The position numbers and the translations under genes are program-made. Below, piece by piece: positions 1 through 5,010 of a DNA stretch of 5,804 nucleotides. The DNA is taken from the NCBI GenBank assembly GCA_018662715.1, contig JABJFP010000172.1, positions 1 through 5,804 on the forward strand, read 5' to 3'. Numbering within the stretch: the first letter of the stretch is position 1; each line of letters begins with the position of its first letter. Origin of the DNA: Methanobacteriota archaeon (lineage in GTDB: Archaea > Thermoplasmatota > Poseidoniia > Poseidoniales > Poseidoniaceae). The notes under the pieces were generated by a model. It saw nothing but the letters and a program-made list of their open reading frames with translations. It ran no database searches and had not been told where the DNA came from.

Positions 1-126
1 ATGGACGATGATGTTGCTGAAATTTTTGAAGAAATTGAGTTCAAGCGTCGTCAAAGCGAGCGTAATGAATTGAAATCGGCTTTGAAAGACATCAAAAAAT
101 TAGTTGATGATGATTTAGAATTTTAA
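1..126 (+). CDS. C-terminal end (or short ORF) of an acidic, charged protein
   Basis: The frame is open from the first base and ends with TAA at 124-126. It gives 41 residues that begin MDDDVAEIFEEIEFKRR and finish KKLVDDDLEF. The composition is highly charged, with alternating acidic and basic residues and no glycine, proline or cysteine, which suggests a helical or coiled-coil tail. An ATG occupies bases 1-3, but the window starts there, so it cannot be told whether this is the true start or an internal methionine of a longer protein. I favour a C-terminal tail because no upstream sequence is visible and 41 residues is short. I do not recognise a family. The gene converges on alaX with no intervening base. 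Confidence 0.45.
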   Translation: MDDDVAEIFEEIEFKRRQSERNELKSALKDIKKLVDDDLEF

Positions 127-897
127 TCAACACTCTTCTCTAAACGGCTCTCGGACAAGTCCGGGAAGATTGAGATTGTAACTTACTCGCTGTGTACCTT
201 TGCCTTTGGATTTCTTACCGATAATCTCAATGTGACCTATTTCCTTGAGGTTGGAAACATGCGTTCCTGCACATGGGCACATGTCGACCCGTTCACCGAT
301 TTGAACAACCCGTAAATCGCTTACAAACGCCGGTAGAAGGTCCATATTTGTCCGTTCTGGAGGCATGATTGCGTTGATTTCCTTGCGGGTCATGATCGAA
401 TCTGTGACTTCAAGACCCTCGTCAATTTTATCATTGACTGCCTGGGTCATGGTACCCAACATGACTTCATCAAACGAAATGGGATTGAAATCGATTCTGG
501 AACGGTCGGCATGGATTTGATTCCCAACCGTGCGGGCTCCGTTGAATAATTCATACACCAAACCACTAACGAGATGTTGGGCTGTATGCATTCGCATGTG
601 GGCATATCGGCTTTCCCAATCGATGGACCCATGGACTTCATCCCCTACGCTCAATTGGTGACCTTCACCAACTGTATGTTCGACGTCTGTCCGACCACGA
701 ACTTCAGTTACTGAGACCAATCCATTTGGCCCGCTAAGCGTACCTGTATCCCAATGCTGCCCGCCACCAAGCGGATAGAAAAGAGTCCGGTCCAGGATTA
801 CGGACGTTTCGGTTATATCAACGACATTTGCATGAAATTTTTGAAAATATCCCGCTTCAATGCTTTCGAGATACAACTTCTCGGTAGACATGCCCAT
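127..897 (-). CDS. alaX: AlaX-type alanyl-tRNA editing hydrolase (AlaX-M-like)
   Basis: This is a free-standing trans-editing enzyme of the AlaX family. Known members hydrolyse wrongly charged Ser- or Gly-tRNA(Ala) in the cytoplasm and resemble the editing domain of alanyl-tRNA synthetase. The zinc site is complete: HTAQH (H104, H108) and CAGTH (C209, H213). An N-terminal beta domain carries the glycine motif YPLGGGQ (residues 41-47), which points to the medium AlaX-M class. At 256 residues it lacks the C-Ala domain of the long form. The residue after GGGQ is His, where Pro is common. The second methionine (codon 3, 889-891) is a possible alternative start, because AGGG then lies 6 nt upstream. 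The gene begins 24 nt after the desaturase stop on the same strand, so it is probably co-transcribed. Family assignment is firm; exact amino-acid specificity is not visible. Confidence 0.93.
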   Translation of the reverse strand: MGMSTEKLYLESIEAGYFQKFHANVVDITETSVILDRTLFYPLGGGQHWDTGTLSGPNGLVSVTEVRGRTDVEHTVGEGHQLSVGDEVHGSIDWESRYAHMRMHTAQHLVSGLVYELFNGARTVGNQIHADRSRIDFNPISFDEVMLGTMTQAVNDKIDEGLEVTDSIMTRKEINAIMPPERTNMDLLPAFVSDLRVVQIGERVDMCPCAGTHVSNLKEIGHIEIIGKKSKGKGTQRVSYNLNLPGLVREPFREEC

Positions 898-921
898 CCC
901 TAAGGTCGGTCATTGAAGAGA

Positions 922-2007
922 TTAACCTTCAATGGGTTGAAGGAAGTCTTCAATCTTGTTAGCATTGCCTTCTTCGGTTGCATCAATGACGATTGAAGGT
1001 GTCTTCCAGGCTGTATGAAGAGCAACTGTTGAGCGCCATAGGGCTCGGATAAATCCGACCTCTTCATATTCCCACCCCCGTTCTTCAGCATACTCTTTGA
1101 CAAGAGGTGATGCCTTTGGTAGGTTAAAGTGGGAAAGGGCGGGAAGGAGATGGTGTTCAATTTGGTAATCAAGGCCAACAAAGAAAAACGAACCGATCGG
1201 TCCAAACTTAATCCGGCGGGCTGTTTCAATCTGTAGCCGCCAGTTTTGGTCGTATTCGGTGATGACGGGTCGACCTGCGTGGCCAACGATGAAAATTGCT
1301 GTGAGGCAGGTACCGACCAATCCCCATAGAAGAATGTAGAAGCCAAACGTTGCCTGCCAGGAAAGGCCAAAGGCGATAGGAAGGACCAACCAGAATACGA
1401 AGTGGAGGATGATGAGTGAAGTATCGAGAAGCCAAATTTTGGTAATGCGCTTCTTCTTCTTTGATTTGAAGGGTTTTGTAGCAATGTACTTCAGGCCGTC
1501 AATTCGCATCAAGTGTCCAACAAGAAGAGAAATTGGCCAAAAGGTCCACCCTTGCAAATACCGTTGGAAGAAACGGCGCACTGGGCCGCTGGTTTTGTAT
1601 TCTTCTTCGCTGAAGGTAAACGGCCACGAATGAATATCAGGATCTTTGTTGATGACGTTTGGGTGTGCATGGTGCTTTACATTGTGCTTTTCACGCCAAT
1701 ATTCCATAGAGAGGCCGGCAAAAAGTGGGAAAACAATTGCTGCAAGTGATGTATTTCCTGCTTTGGATTGACATGCAGAAGAGTGAACTCCTTCGTGACC
1801 TGTCATGGCGAGTGTTGTTGAAAACAGTGCGGTAATAGGAATGAGTAGAAGACCAAATTTGAGTGGGAGGTAGATGTGGGCGCTGTACAAAACACCAACG
1901 GCGAGAAGGAGCATGACGACCTTGAACCATGATTTTGCTGTTGGTTTAACGAGTAGATTTTTGTCTTGAAGTTTCTTTCTCAAATCTGCCATTGGATGTG
2001 CTGCCAT
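922..2007 (-). CDS. Membrane fatty acid desaturase family protein (three His boxes)
   Basis: This is an integral-membrane di-iron desaturase of the fatty-acid desaturase superfamily, 361 residues. All three histidine boxes are present: HEGVH (71-75), HNVKHH (108-113) and QIEHH (282-286). The conserved ETAR segment (261-264) precedes the last box, and GHAGRP (242-247) supplies a further His. Hydrophobic spans lie near residues 29-68 and 194-243, with a lysine-rich loop (KSKKKKR, 181-187) between them that is probably cytoplasmic. The QIEHH box is typical of acyl-lipid, front-end and sphingolipid-type desaturases. No cytochrome b5 domain is attached, so electrons must come from a separate carrier; the nearby ferredoxin is a candidate. 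The substrate cannot be read from sequence, and in an archaeon it may not be an ordinary fatty acid. ATG at 2005-2007 is chosen because a G-run lies 8 nt upstream; Met6 is an alternative. Confidence 0.93.
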   Translation of the reverse strand: MAAHPMADLRKKLQDKNLLVKPTAKSWFKVVMLLLAVGVLYSAHIYLPLKFGLLLIPITALFSTTLAMTGHEGVHSSACQSKAGNTSLAAIVFPLFAGLSMEYWREKHNVKHHAHPNVINKDPDIHSWPFTFSEEEYKTSGPVRRFFQRYLQGWTFWPISLLVGHLMRIDGLKYIATKPFKSKKKKRITKIWLLDTSLIILHFVFWLVLPIAFGLSWQATFGFYILLWGLVGTCLTAIFIVGHAGRPVITEYDQNWRLQIETARRIKFGPIGSFFFVGLDYQIEHHLLPALSHFNLPKASPLVKEYAEERGWEYEEVGFIRALWRSTVALHTAWKTPSIVIDATEEGNANKIEDFLQPIEG

Positions 2008-2015
2008 GATGAGTT

Positions 2016-2021
2016 CCCCCC
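2016..2021 (-). promoter_or_regulatory. Probable ribosome binding site of the desaturase gene
   Basis: On the minus strand the sequence reads TTAGGGGGGAACTCATC and then ATG. The G-run can pair with the CCUCC of the 16S 3' end and sits 8 nt from the start codon. It supports the ATG at 2005-2007 over the internal Met6. It is one of the few SD-like signals in the window. Confidence 0.45.
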
Positions 2022-2022
2022 T

Positions 2023-2039
2023 AAGACGTCGGACGTCTT
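2023..2039. promoter_or_regulatory. Perfect 17-bp palindrome upstream of the desaturase, candidate operator
   Basis: AAGACGTC and GACGTCTT flank a single central G, giving two perfect 8-bp half-sites, each containing GACGTC. The element lies in the 78-bp gap between the flavoprotein stop and the desaturase start, 15 nt from the ATG and directly before the G-run RBS. The dyad form fits a dimeric transcription factor site. As RNA it could form a 7-bp stem with a 3-nt loop close to the RBS. A terminator is less likely because no T-run follows on the minus strand. No regulator gene is visible in the window. Confidence 0.5.
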
Positions 2040-2085
2040 CAAATCTACGGGCCGCGTCCTTACCATTTGAAAGTGGTGTTGGGAA

Positions 2086-2823
2086 CTACACCTTTTTTGC
2101 AATTATAGTGAATTTTTGTAAAAATTCGGTTGTCTTTTGATACATTGCATCAAAAGAAATCATTGATTTGTCCTTTGGTAATGAAATTCTAATTTCTTCA
2201 ATATATCCTTCTTCAGGAGTCCAGTAGTTCTCGGTATTCCACCAAAGTTCTGTCAAGTTATCACTTCGGGGAAGAATCAGTTCGGGAACGAGAGGAGTCG
2301 TTTTGGGTAGATGATGGTTACTAAGAATTCCACCAAACCACGGAATTGATTCTTCAAAGGGATATTGTGTTGTATGGTTCTGATGAAGTGTATGGTTCAG
2401 ACGCCCAGGTTTTTGATGGGGAGTTTGAGCGTCAATAAGGTGGTTAAAAGTGAACGTTGAGGGTTGTGAGGTTTCGTTCGAGGATGTTTCAACAACGATG
2501 TATTCTCCATCCTCAGTAGTTTGTTGAATTCGTGTTCGAGTCCGAAGAGACACCCCACGCTGAGCTGCGATGATGGTGAGATGTTTCATGAGCCATTCCC
2601 AACGCATTCCCCAGCCGTCTTTACACTGTTTAAGCATGAGAAATGAACGTTGTTCTCCTGTTAGGAAGGTATTGAGCAAGTCCGGATTTACAATGTAACC
2701 TGGATGCCATGCTGGTGTTCCGATTTCCGCATCGAGTTCAAAAACTGTAATTTCATGCTCTGATGCAAGTTGAATTGAAAGAAGAATTCCCTGAAGACTA
2801 CCGCCTATGATTCCAATCTTCAT
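2086..2823 (-). CDS. Short FAD-type Rossmann flavoprotein, geranylgeranyl-reductase-like N-terminal half
   Basis: The protein opens with a dinucleotide-binding fold: a beta strand, GGSLQG (residues 7-12), a helix, then ITVFELD (25-31), whose Glu29 is placed to bind the ribose of FAD. EIGTPAWHPGYI (33-44) resembles the region after the second strand in geranylgeranyl reductases and FAD monooxygenases. HLIDAQ (128-133) resembles their later DG-type motif. At 245 residues it is well short of the roughly 400 usual for that family, and no GDAAG-like FAD motif is seen. A tight 1-nt gap to the upstream ferredoxin gene recalls the ferredoxin-geranylgeranyl reductase gene pair of Methanosarcina, whose enzyme saturates isoprenoid lipid chains. 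The role here is inferred. It could instead be a different small oxidoreductase or a degenerate remnant. ATG at 2821-2823 is the first codon and directly precedes the fold. Confidence 0.6.
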   Translation of the reverse strand: MKIGIIGGSLQGILLSIQLASEHEITVFELDAEIGTPAWHPGYIVNPDLLNTFLTGEQRSFLMLKQCKDGWGMRWEWLMKHLTIIAAQRGVSLRTRTRIQQTTEDGEYIVVETSSNETSQPSTFTFNHLIDAQTPHQKPGRLNHTLHQNHTTQYPFEESIPWFGGILSNHHLPKTTPLVPELILPRSDNLTELWWNTENYWTPEEGYIEEIRISLPKDKSMISFDAMYQKTTEFLQKFTIIAKKV

Positions 2824-2824
2824 G

Positions 2825-3112
2825 TTAATCAGCCACAGGTTTGAGCTCTAAAGCAAATACGGGACACGATGGGATACAAAGTTGACAATGTGTACAATTT
2901 GGTTCATCAACGTAGATCATGCGATGTTCGAGGGTGAGGACGTTCACCGGACATAGTGCGATACATGCACCGCACCCGAAACACCGATCCTCACGGACGA
3001 TGAATTCCTTGTCTGGCTCTCGTCCCATGACCCATGGAAGGAACGGTAATTCAAGGACTCTTCGCACTCCAATGGTTCTTGGAATGAGAAATCTATGGTG
3101 AAAAGGAGTCAA
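2825..3112 (-). CDS. Two-[4Fe-4S] ferredoxin
   Basis: This is a 95-residue cytoplasmic electron carrier. Two complete cluster motifs are visible, each CxxCxxCxxxCP: C44, C47, C50, C54 and C73, C76, C79, C83. About 40 residues precede the first cluster; they include a basic start and a hydrophobic stretch (ELPFLPW) and are longer than in minimal bacterial-type ferredoxins. No ATG lies upstream of Met29 in this frame. The start given is a TTG at 3110-3112, supported by GGGGGGGTG ending 8 nt before it; a GTG at codon 16 or Met29 are alternatives. The stop is 1 nt from the flavoprotein ATG, so the two are almost certainly co-translated. It is the likely electron donor to the flavoprotein and possibly to the desaturase further downstream. 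Confidence 0.9.
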   Translation of the reverse strand: MTPFHHRFLIPRTIGVRRVLELPFLPWVMGREPDKEFIVREDRCFGCGACIALCPVNVLTLEHRMIYVDEPNCTHCQLCIPSCPVFALELKPVAD

Positions 3113-3119
3113 CGTACGT

Positions 3120-3141
3120 ACACCCCCCCATTTCCACTGGA
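3120..3141 (-). repeat. Copy A of a 22-bp inverted element, upstream of the ferredoxin gene
   Basis: Read on the minus strand this copy begins TCCAGTGGAAA and ends GGGGTGT. It matches the copy at 3287-3308 (plus strand) at 19 of 22 positions without gaps, and the first 11 bases are identical. It ends 7 nt before the ferredoxin TTG and includes that gene's SD-like G-run. Each copy points towards its own divergent gene, so it may be a shared regulator site or a shared 5' leader element. Confidence 0.55.
3121..3129 (-). promoter_or_regulatory. SD-like G-run ahead of the ferredoxin TTG start
   Basis: GGGGGGGTG on the minus strand partly matches the GGAGGTG consensus and ends 8 nt before TTG at 3112. 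It is the main support for choosing this non-ATG start. It overlaps the 22-bp inverted element. Confidence 0.4.
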
Positions 3142-3160
3142 AGAGTTTTCATTCTCATCC

Positions 3161-3174
3161 CGAATACGAAGAAA
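3161..3174. repeat. 14-bp direct repeat, copy 1
   Basis: CGAATACGAAGAAA occurs here and again, identically, at 3189-3202, a period of 28 bp. Both copies lie upstream of the ferredoxin gene, just beyond the 22-bp inverted element, where a TATA/BRE or activator site would be expected. Candidate paired protein-binding sites; no function is shown. Confidence 0.5.
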
Positions 3175-3188
3175 GAGAAGACAGAAAT

Positions 3189-3202
3189 CGAATACGAAGA
3201 AA
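3189..3202. repeat. 14-bp direct repeat, copy 2
   Basis: An exact second copy of CGAATACGAAGAAA, 28 bp after the first. The bases between the copies do not continue the match, so this is a spaced pair and not a longer tandem duplication. No convincing third copy was found on either side. Confidence 0.5.
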
Positions 3203-3255
3203 ACCCGTTGTAATTGAGCGCGAGAAGTTAATCAACATAGTGGTAAAAAGGAATG

Positions 3256-3266
3256 GAAAAAATATG
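3256..3266 (+). promoter_or_regulatory. Possible TATA box for the beta-CASP nuclease gene
   Basis: GAAAAAATATG is the most TATA-like stretch in the divergent region and follows purine-rich bases compatible with a BRE. An archaeal start site some 25 bp downstream would fall near 3287, the first base of copy B of the inverted element, leaving a leader of about 60 nt. Suggestive only. Confidence 0.35.
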
Positions 3267-3286
3267 ATTACCAAGAAGAAATATGC

Positions 3287-3308
3287 TCCAGTGGAAACTG
3301 AGGGGTGT
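3287..3308 (+). repeat. Copy B of the 22-bp inverted element, upstream of the beta-CASP gene
   Basis: This copy begins TCCAGTGGAAA and ends GGGGTGT. It differs from copy A (3120-3141, opposite strand) only at positions 12, 13 and 15. It lies 40 nt before the nuclease ATG and directly precedes a weak hairpin (GGTGT at 3304-3308 with ACACC at 3315-3319). Confidence 0.55.
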
Positions 3309-3348
3309 CTACCCACACCTTCTTCAAAAATGACCTCAACCCGTAACC

Positions 3349-4662
3349 ATGGTCTTCTATTCTGCTGGGCGAACATCAACATATCCTGAAGAACCACCGA
3401 AGGAAGGATTCCGATTCCATTATCTCGGTGGAGGAGATGAAGTTGGTAACGTTGGAATCGTTATGGAAGATCCTGATGGAGTTCGTTTGCTGCTCGATTA
3501 TGGTCTGGCTCCAACATCGCCACCGCGTTATCCATCTGAGGCGCCGTTGGTTCATGATGCAGTCATCACACATTCCCACATTGACCATCTTGGTATGGCT
3601 CCGTGGCTATGCGCAAATCACCAGACCCGTCTTCACGGAACTCCATTAACCGCACATATATCTGATATGATGTGGAGAGATTGTTACAAGGTGAGTTCCA
3701 TAGAACGGTATCCACTTGCATGGGATAAGCGAGATATTGATACAGCTCTTGCTTCCTGGCACACACATGAATTCGACCAGCCTTGGACCCATCACTCATG
3801 GACGCTTACCCTACGAAGAGCAGGACATATTCCGGGTGCGGCCATGCTTGAAATTGAGACACCAAACCATCGGGTTTTACTCACTGGTGATTTTGATACC
3901 CGTGATTCCCCACTTGTGAAAGGTGCGGAACCAATTAAAACAGATATTTTGTTTGTTGAAGGAACGTATGGTGGGCGAGATCACCCCGAAACGGACGTAG
4001 AAGTTGAGCGGTTCATTACCTCGGTTGCAGAAGTCGTAAAACGAGGAGGAACGGTTCTCATCCCTGCCTTTGCAAATGGACGAACTCAGGATGTAGTCAT
4101 GCTCCTCCACCGTCATCTCCCTCATCTCGATGTTCATGTTGATGGTATGGGAAAACGTGTTGCTAAAATTCATCTTGAACACGGCGGTTTCCTCCGAGAT
4201 TCAAATGAATTAGAACGCGCCTGGAGATGGGTAAAGCGTGTGGGAAGCAAATCGGATAAAAAGAAAGCATTGAACGGTAATGTCATCGTTACTACATCCG
4301 GTATGCTCTCTGGCGGCCCTGCTCTTTGGTACCTCAATCGCCTACGCGAGGATCGTAGAAATGCAATATTCTTCACTGGATATCAAGCAAAGGATACCGG
4401 CGGACGTTCACTTATGGATACAGGACGTCTCGAGATATACGGAAGGCCAGCTGAAATAGACCTTGAATGGAAACAATTCTCGTTTTCTACCCATGCCGGG
4501 CATAAAGAAATTCTTGATTTCGCAAAAGCATGCGAAGCAAAACACGTAGTCGTCTACCATACGGACCCAAATCATGCTCGTCCTCCTCTTGTTGAAGCAT
4601 TGGAAGCACAAGGCCATACCGTTCATGAGCCAGTAAACGGAGTTTCAGGCCATATTTTGTGA
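3349..4662 (+). CDS. Beta-CASP metallo-beta-lactamase RNase, archaeal CPSF2-like
   Basis: This 437-residue zinc-dependent nuclease belongs to the CPSF73/RNase J beta-CASP group, which acts in RNA 3'-end processing and decay. Metallo-beta-lactamase motifs are complete: LLLDYG (48-52), HSHIDH (H75, H77, D79, H80), H160 in RAGHIPGA, and D181 in TGDFDTRD. The beta-CASP motifs follow: E204 in FVEGTYGG (A), H382 in FSFSTHAGH (B) and H404 (C), plus FTGYQAKDTGGRSL (342-355). No KH domains precede the catalytic core, so it fits aCPSF2 rather than aCPSF1. After H404 the usual HGE is replaced by HTDP. The ATG at 3349 follows an in-frame stop at 3331-3333 and precedes LGGGDEVG (26-33), so it is well supported. 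No SD site is seen. The nuclease is probably cytoplasmic; its exact substrate is unknown. Confidence 0.93.
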   Translation: MVFYSAGRTSTYPEEPPKEGFRFHYLGGGDEVGNVGIVMEDPDGVRLLLDYGLAPTSPPRYPSEAPLVHDAVITHSHIDHLGMAPWLCANHQTRLHGTPLTAHISDMMWRDCYKVSSIERYPLAWDKRDIDTALASWHTHEFDQPWTHHSWTLTLRRAGHIPGAAMLEIETPNHRVLLTGDFDTRDSPLVKGAEPIKTDILFVEGTYGGRDHPETDVEVERFITSVAEVVKRGGTVLIPAFANGRTQDVVMLLHRHLPHLDVHVDGMGKRVAKIHLEHGGFLRDSNELERAWRWVKRVGSKSDKKKALNGNVIVTTSGMLSGGPALWYLNRLREDRRNAIFFTGYQAKDTGGRSLMDTGRLEIYGRPAEIDLEWKQFSFSTHAGHKEILDFAKACEAKHVVVYHTDPNHARPPLVEALEAQGHTVHEPVNGVSGHIL

Positions 4663-4681
4663 AGAATTAAGCCGAAGTCAT

Positions 4682-4691
4682 TGAATACATC
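4682..4691 (+). promoter_or_regulatory. Weak TATA-like stretch before the zinc-ribbon gene
   Basis: TGAATACATC lies about 25-34 nt upstream of the ATG at 4716, the spacing expected for an archaeal TATA box driving a leaderless transcript. It falls in the 53-bp gap after the nuclease gene, where no SD site is visible. The match to the consensus is poor, and read-through from the nuclease gene is an equally good explanation. Confidence 0.22.
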
Positions 4692-4715
4692 AACACCTAG
4701 CGCTACACGATACCC

Positions 4716-5009
4716 ATGGCGGCAAAGACACCACCAGGAAAAAAGAAAGGCAAGCGGAAGCGCAAGATGCGTCTTTCACTCAAGCAGAAGAAACTGAATG
4801 CTTCCTCGGACAAGTATTCGGATTCCCTCGGATGGTCCCAAGATGTTGGTCGTACGTTAAACGAACCAACAGCACCCAAGGCCCCCGAAACGCTCAAAGT
4901 TCAGTGTGAATCATGTGGTTCAATGCTCAAAATTCCAAAGCCAAAACGGTCGAAATACAGCGTGACCTGCAGCTACCCGGAATGTGGCAACGTCATGAAG
5001 TTCGATTGA
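4716..5009 (+). CDS. Small basic zinc-ribbon protein of unknown function
   Basis: This 97-residue protein has two parts. Residues 1-27 are strongly basic (KKKGKRKRK, then SLKQKK), as in proteins that bind nucleic acid or the ribosome. A polar linker follows. Residues 64-97 form a likely zinc ribbon: CESC (C64, C67) and CSYPEC (C85, C90), with hydrophobic residues between them, somewhat like the MJ0042-type finger. I cannot assign a specific family. ATG at 4716 follows an in-frame stop at 4698-4700. The stop is 1 nt before the tupA-like ATG and the gene starts 53 nt after the nuclease, so it may share a transcript with either. A role in RNA metabolism or transcription is possible but is inferred only from charge and zinc ligands. 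Confidence 0.75.
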   Translation: MAAKTPPGKKKGKRKRKMRLSLKQKKLNASSDKYSDSLGWSQDVGRTLNEPTAPKAPETLKVQCESCGSMLKIPKPKRSKYSVTCSYPECGNVMKFD

Positions 5010-5010
5010 G

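Noticed and set aside
900..1484. A 194-codon minus-strand frame overlapping the desaturase
   Set aside because: It runs in another frame of the desaturase on the same strand. The desaturase frame has all three His boxes; this one has low-complexity Ser/Pro/Leu content and no motif.
1409..1749. Two plus-strand open frames opposite the desaturase
   Set aside because: They lie wholly inside a gene with intact motifs, and their translations show only shadow-type composition.
2023..2039. The palindrome as an intrinsic terminator for the ferredoxin-flavoprotein pair
   Set aside because: No T-run follows the stem on the minus strand, and the stem is short with a 3-nt loop at most.
3114..3121. GTACGTAC 8-bp palindrome before the ferredoxin start
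   Set aside because: Eight bases is short enough to occur by chance, and it partly overlaps the SD-like run, so it was not listed as a separate site.
3151..3213. Possible micro-ORF spanning the direct repeats and ending at TAA 3211-3213
   Set aside because: No ATG, GTG or TTG start with an RBS precedes it, and the repeat is out of phase (28 bp is not a multiple of 3).
3330..3389. ATG at 3330 as an alternative start or leader peptide for the nuclease gene
   Set aside because: It is out of frame with the nuclease and ends after 19 codons inside it. The SD-like GGGGTG is over 20 nt away, too far to support it.
3155..3397. An 80-codon minus-strand frame in the divergent region with a hydrophobic stretch like a membrane segment
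   Set aside because: It overlaps the first 49 bases of the nuclease gene in antisense. Its Phe/Leu/Ile run simply reflects the A-rich plus strand, and there is no RBS or recognisable motif.
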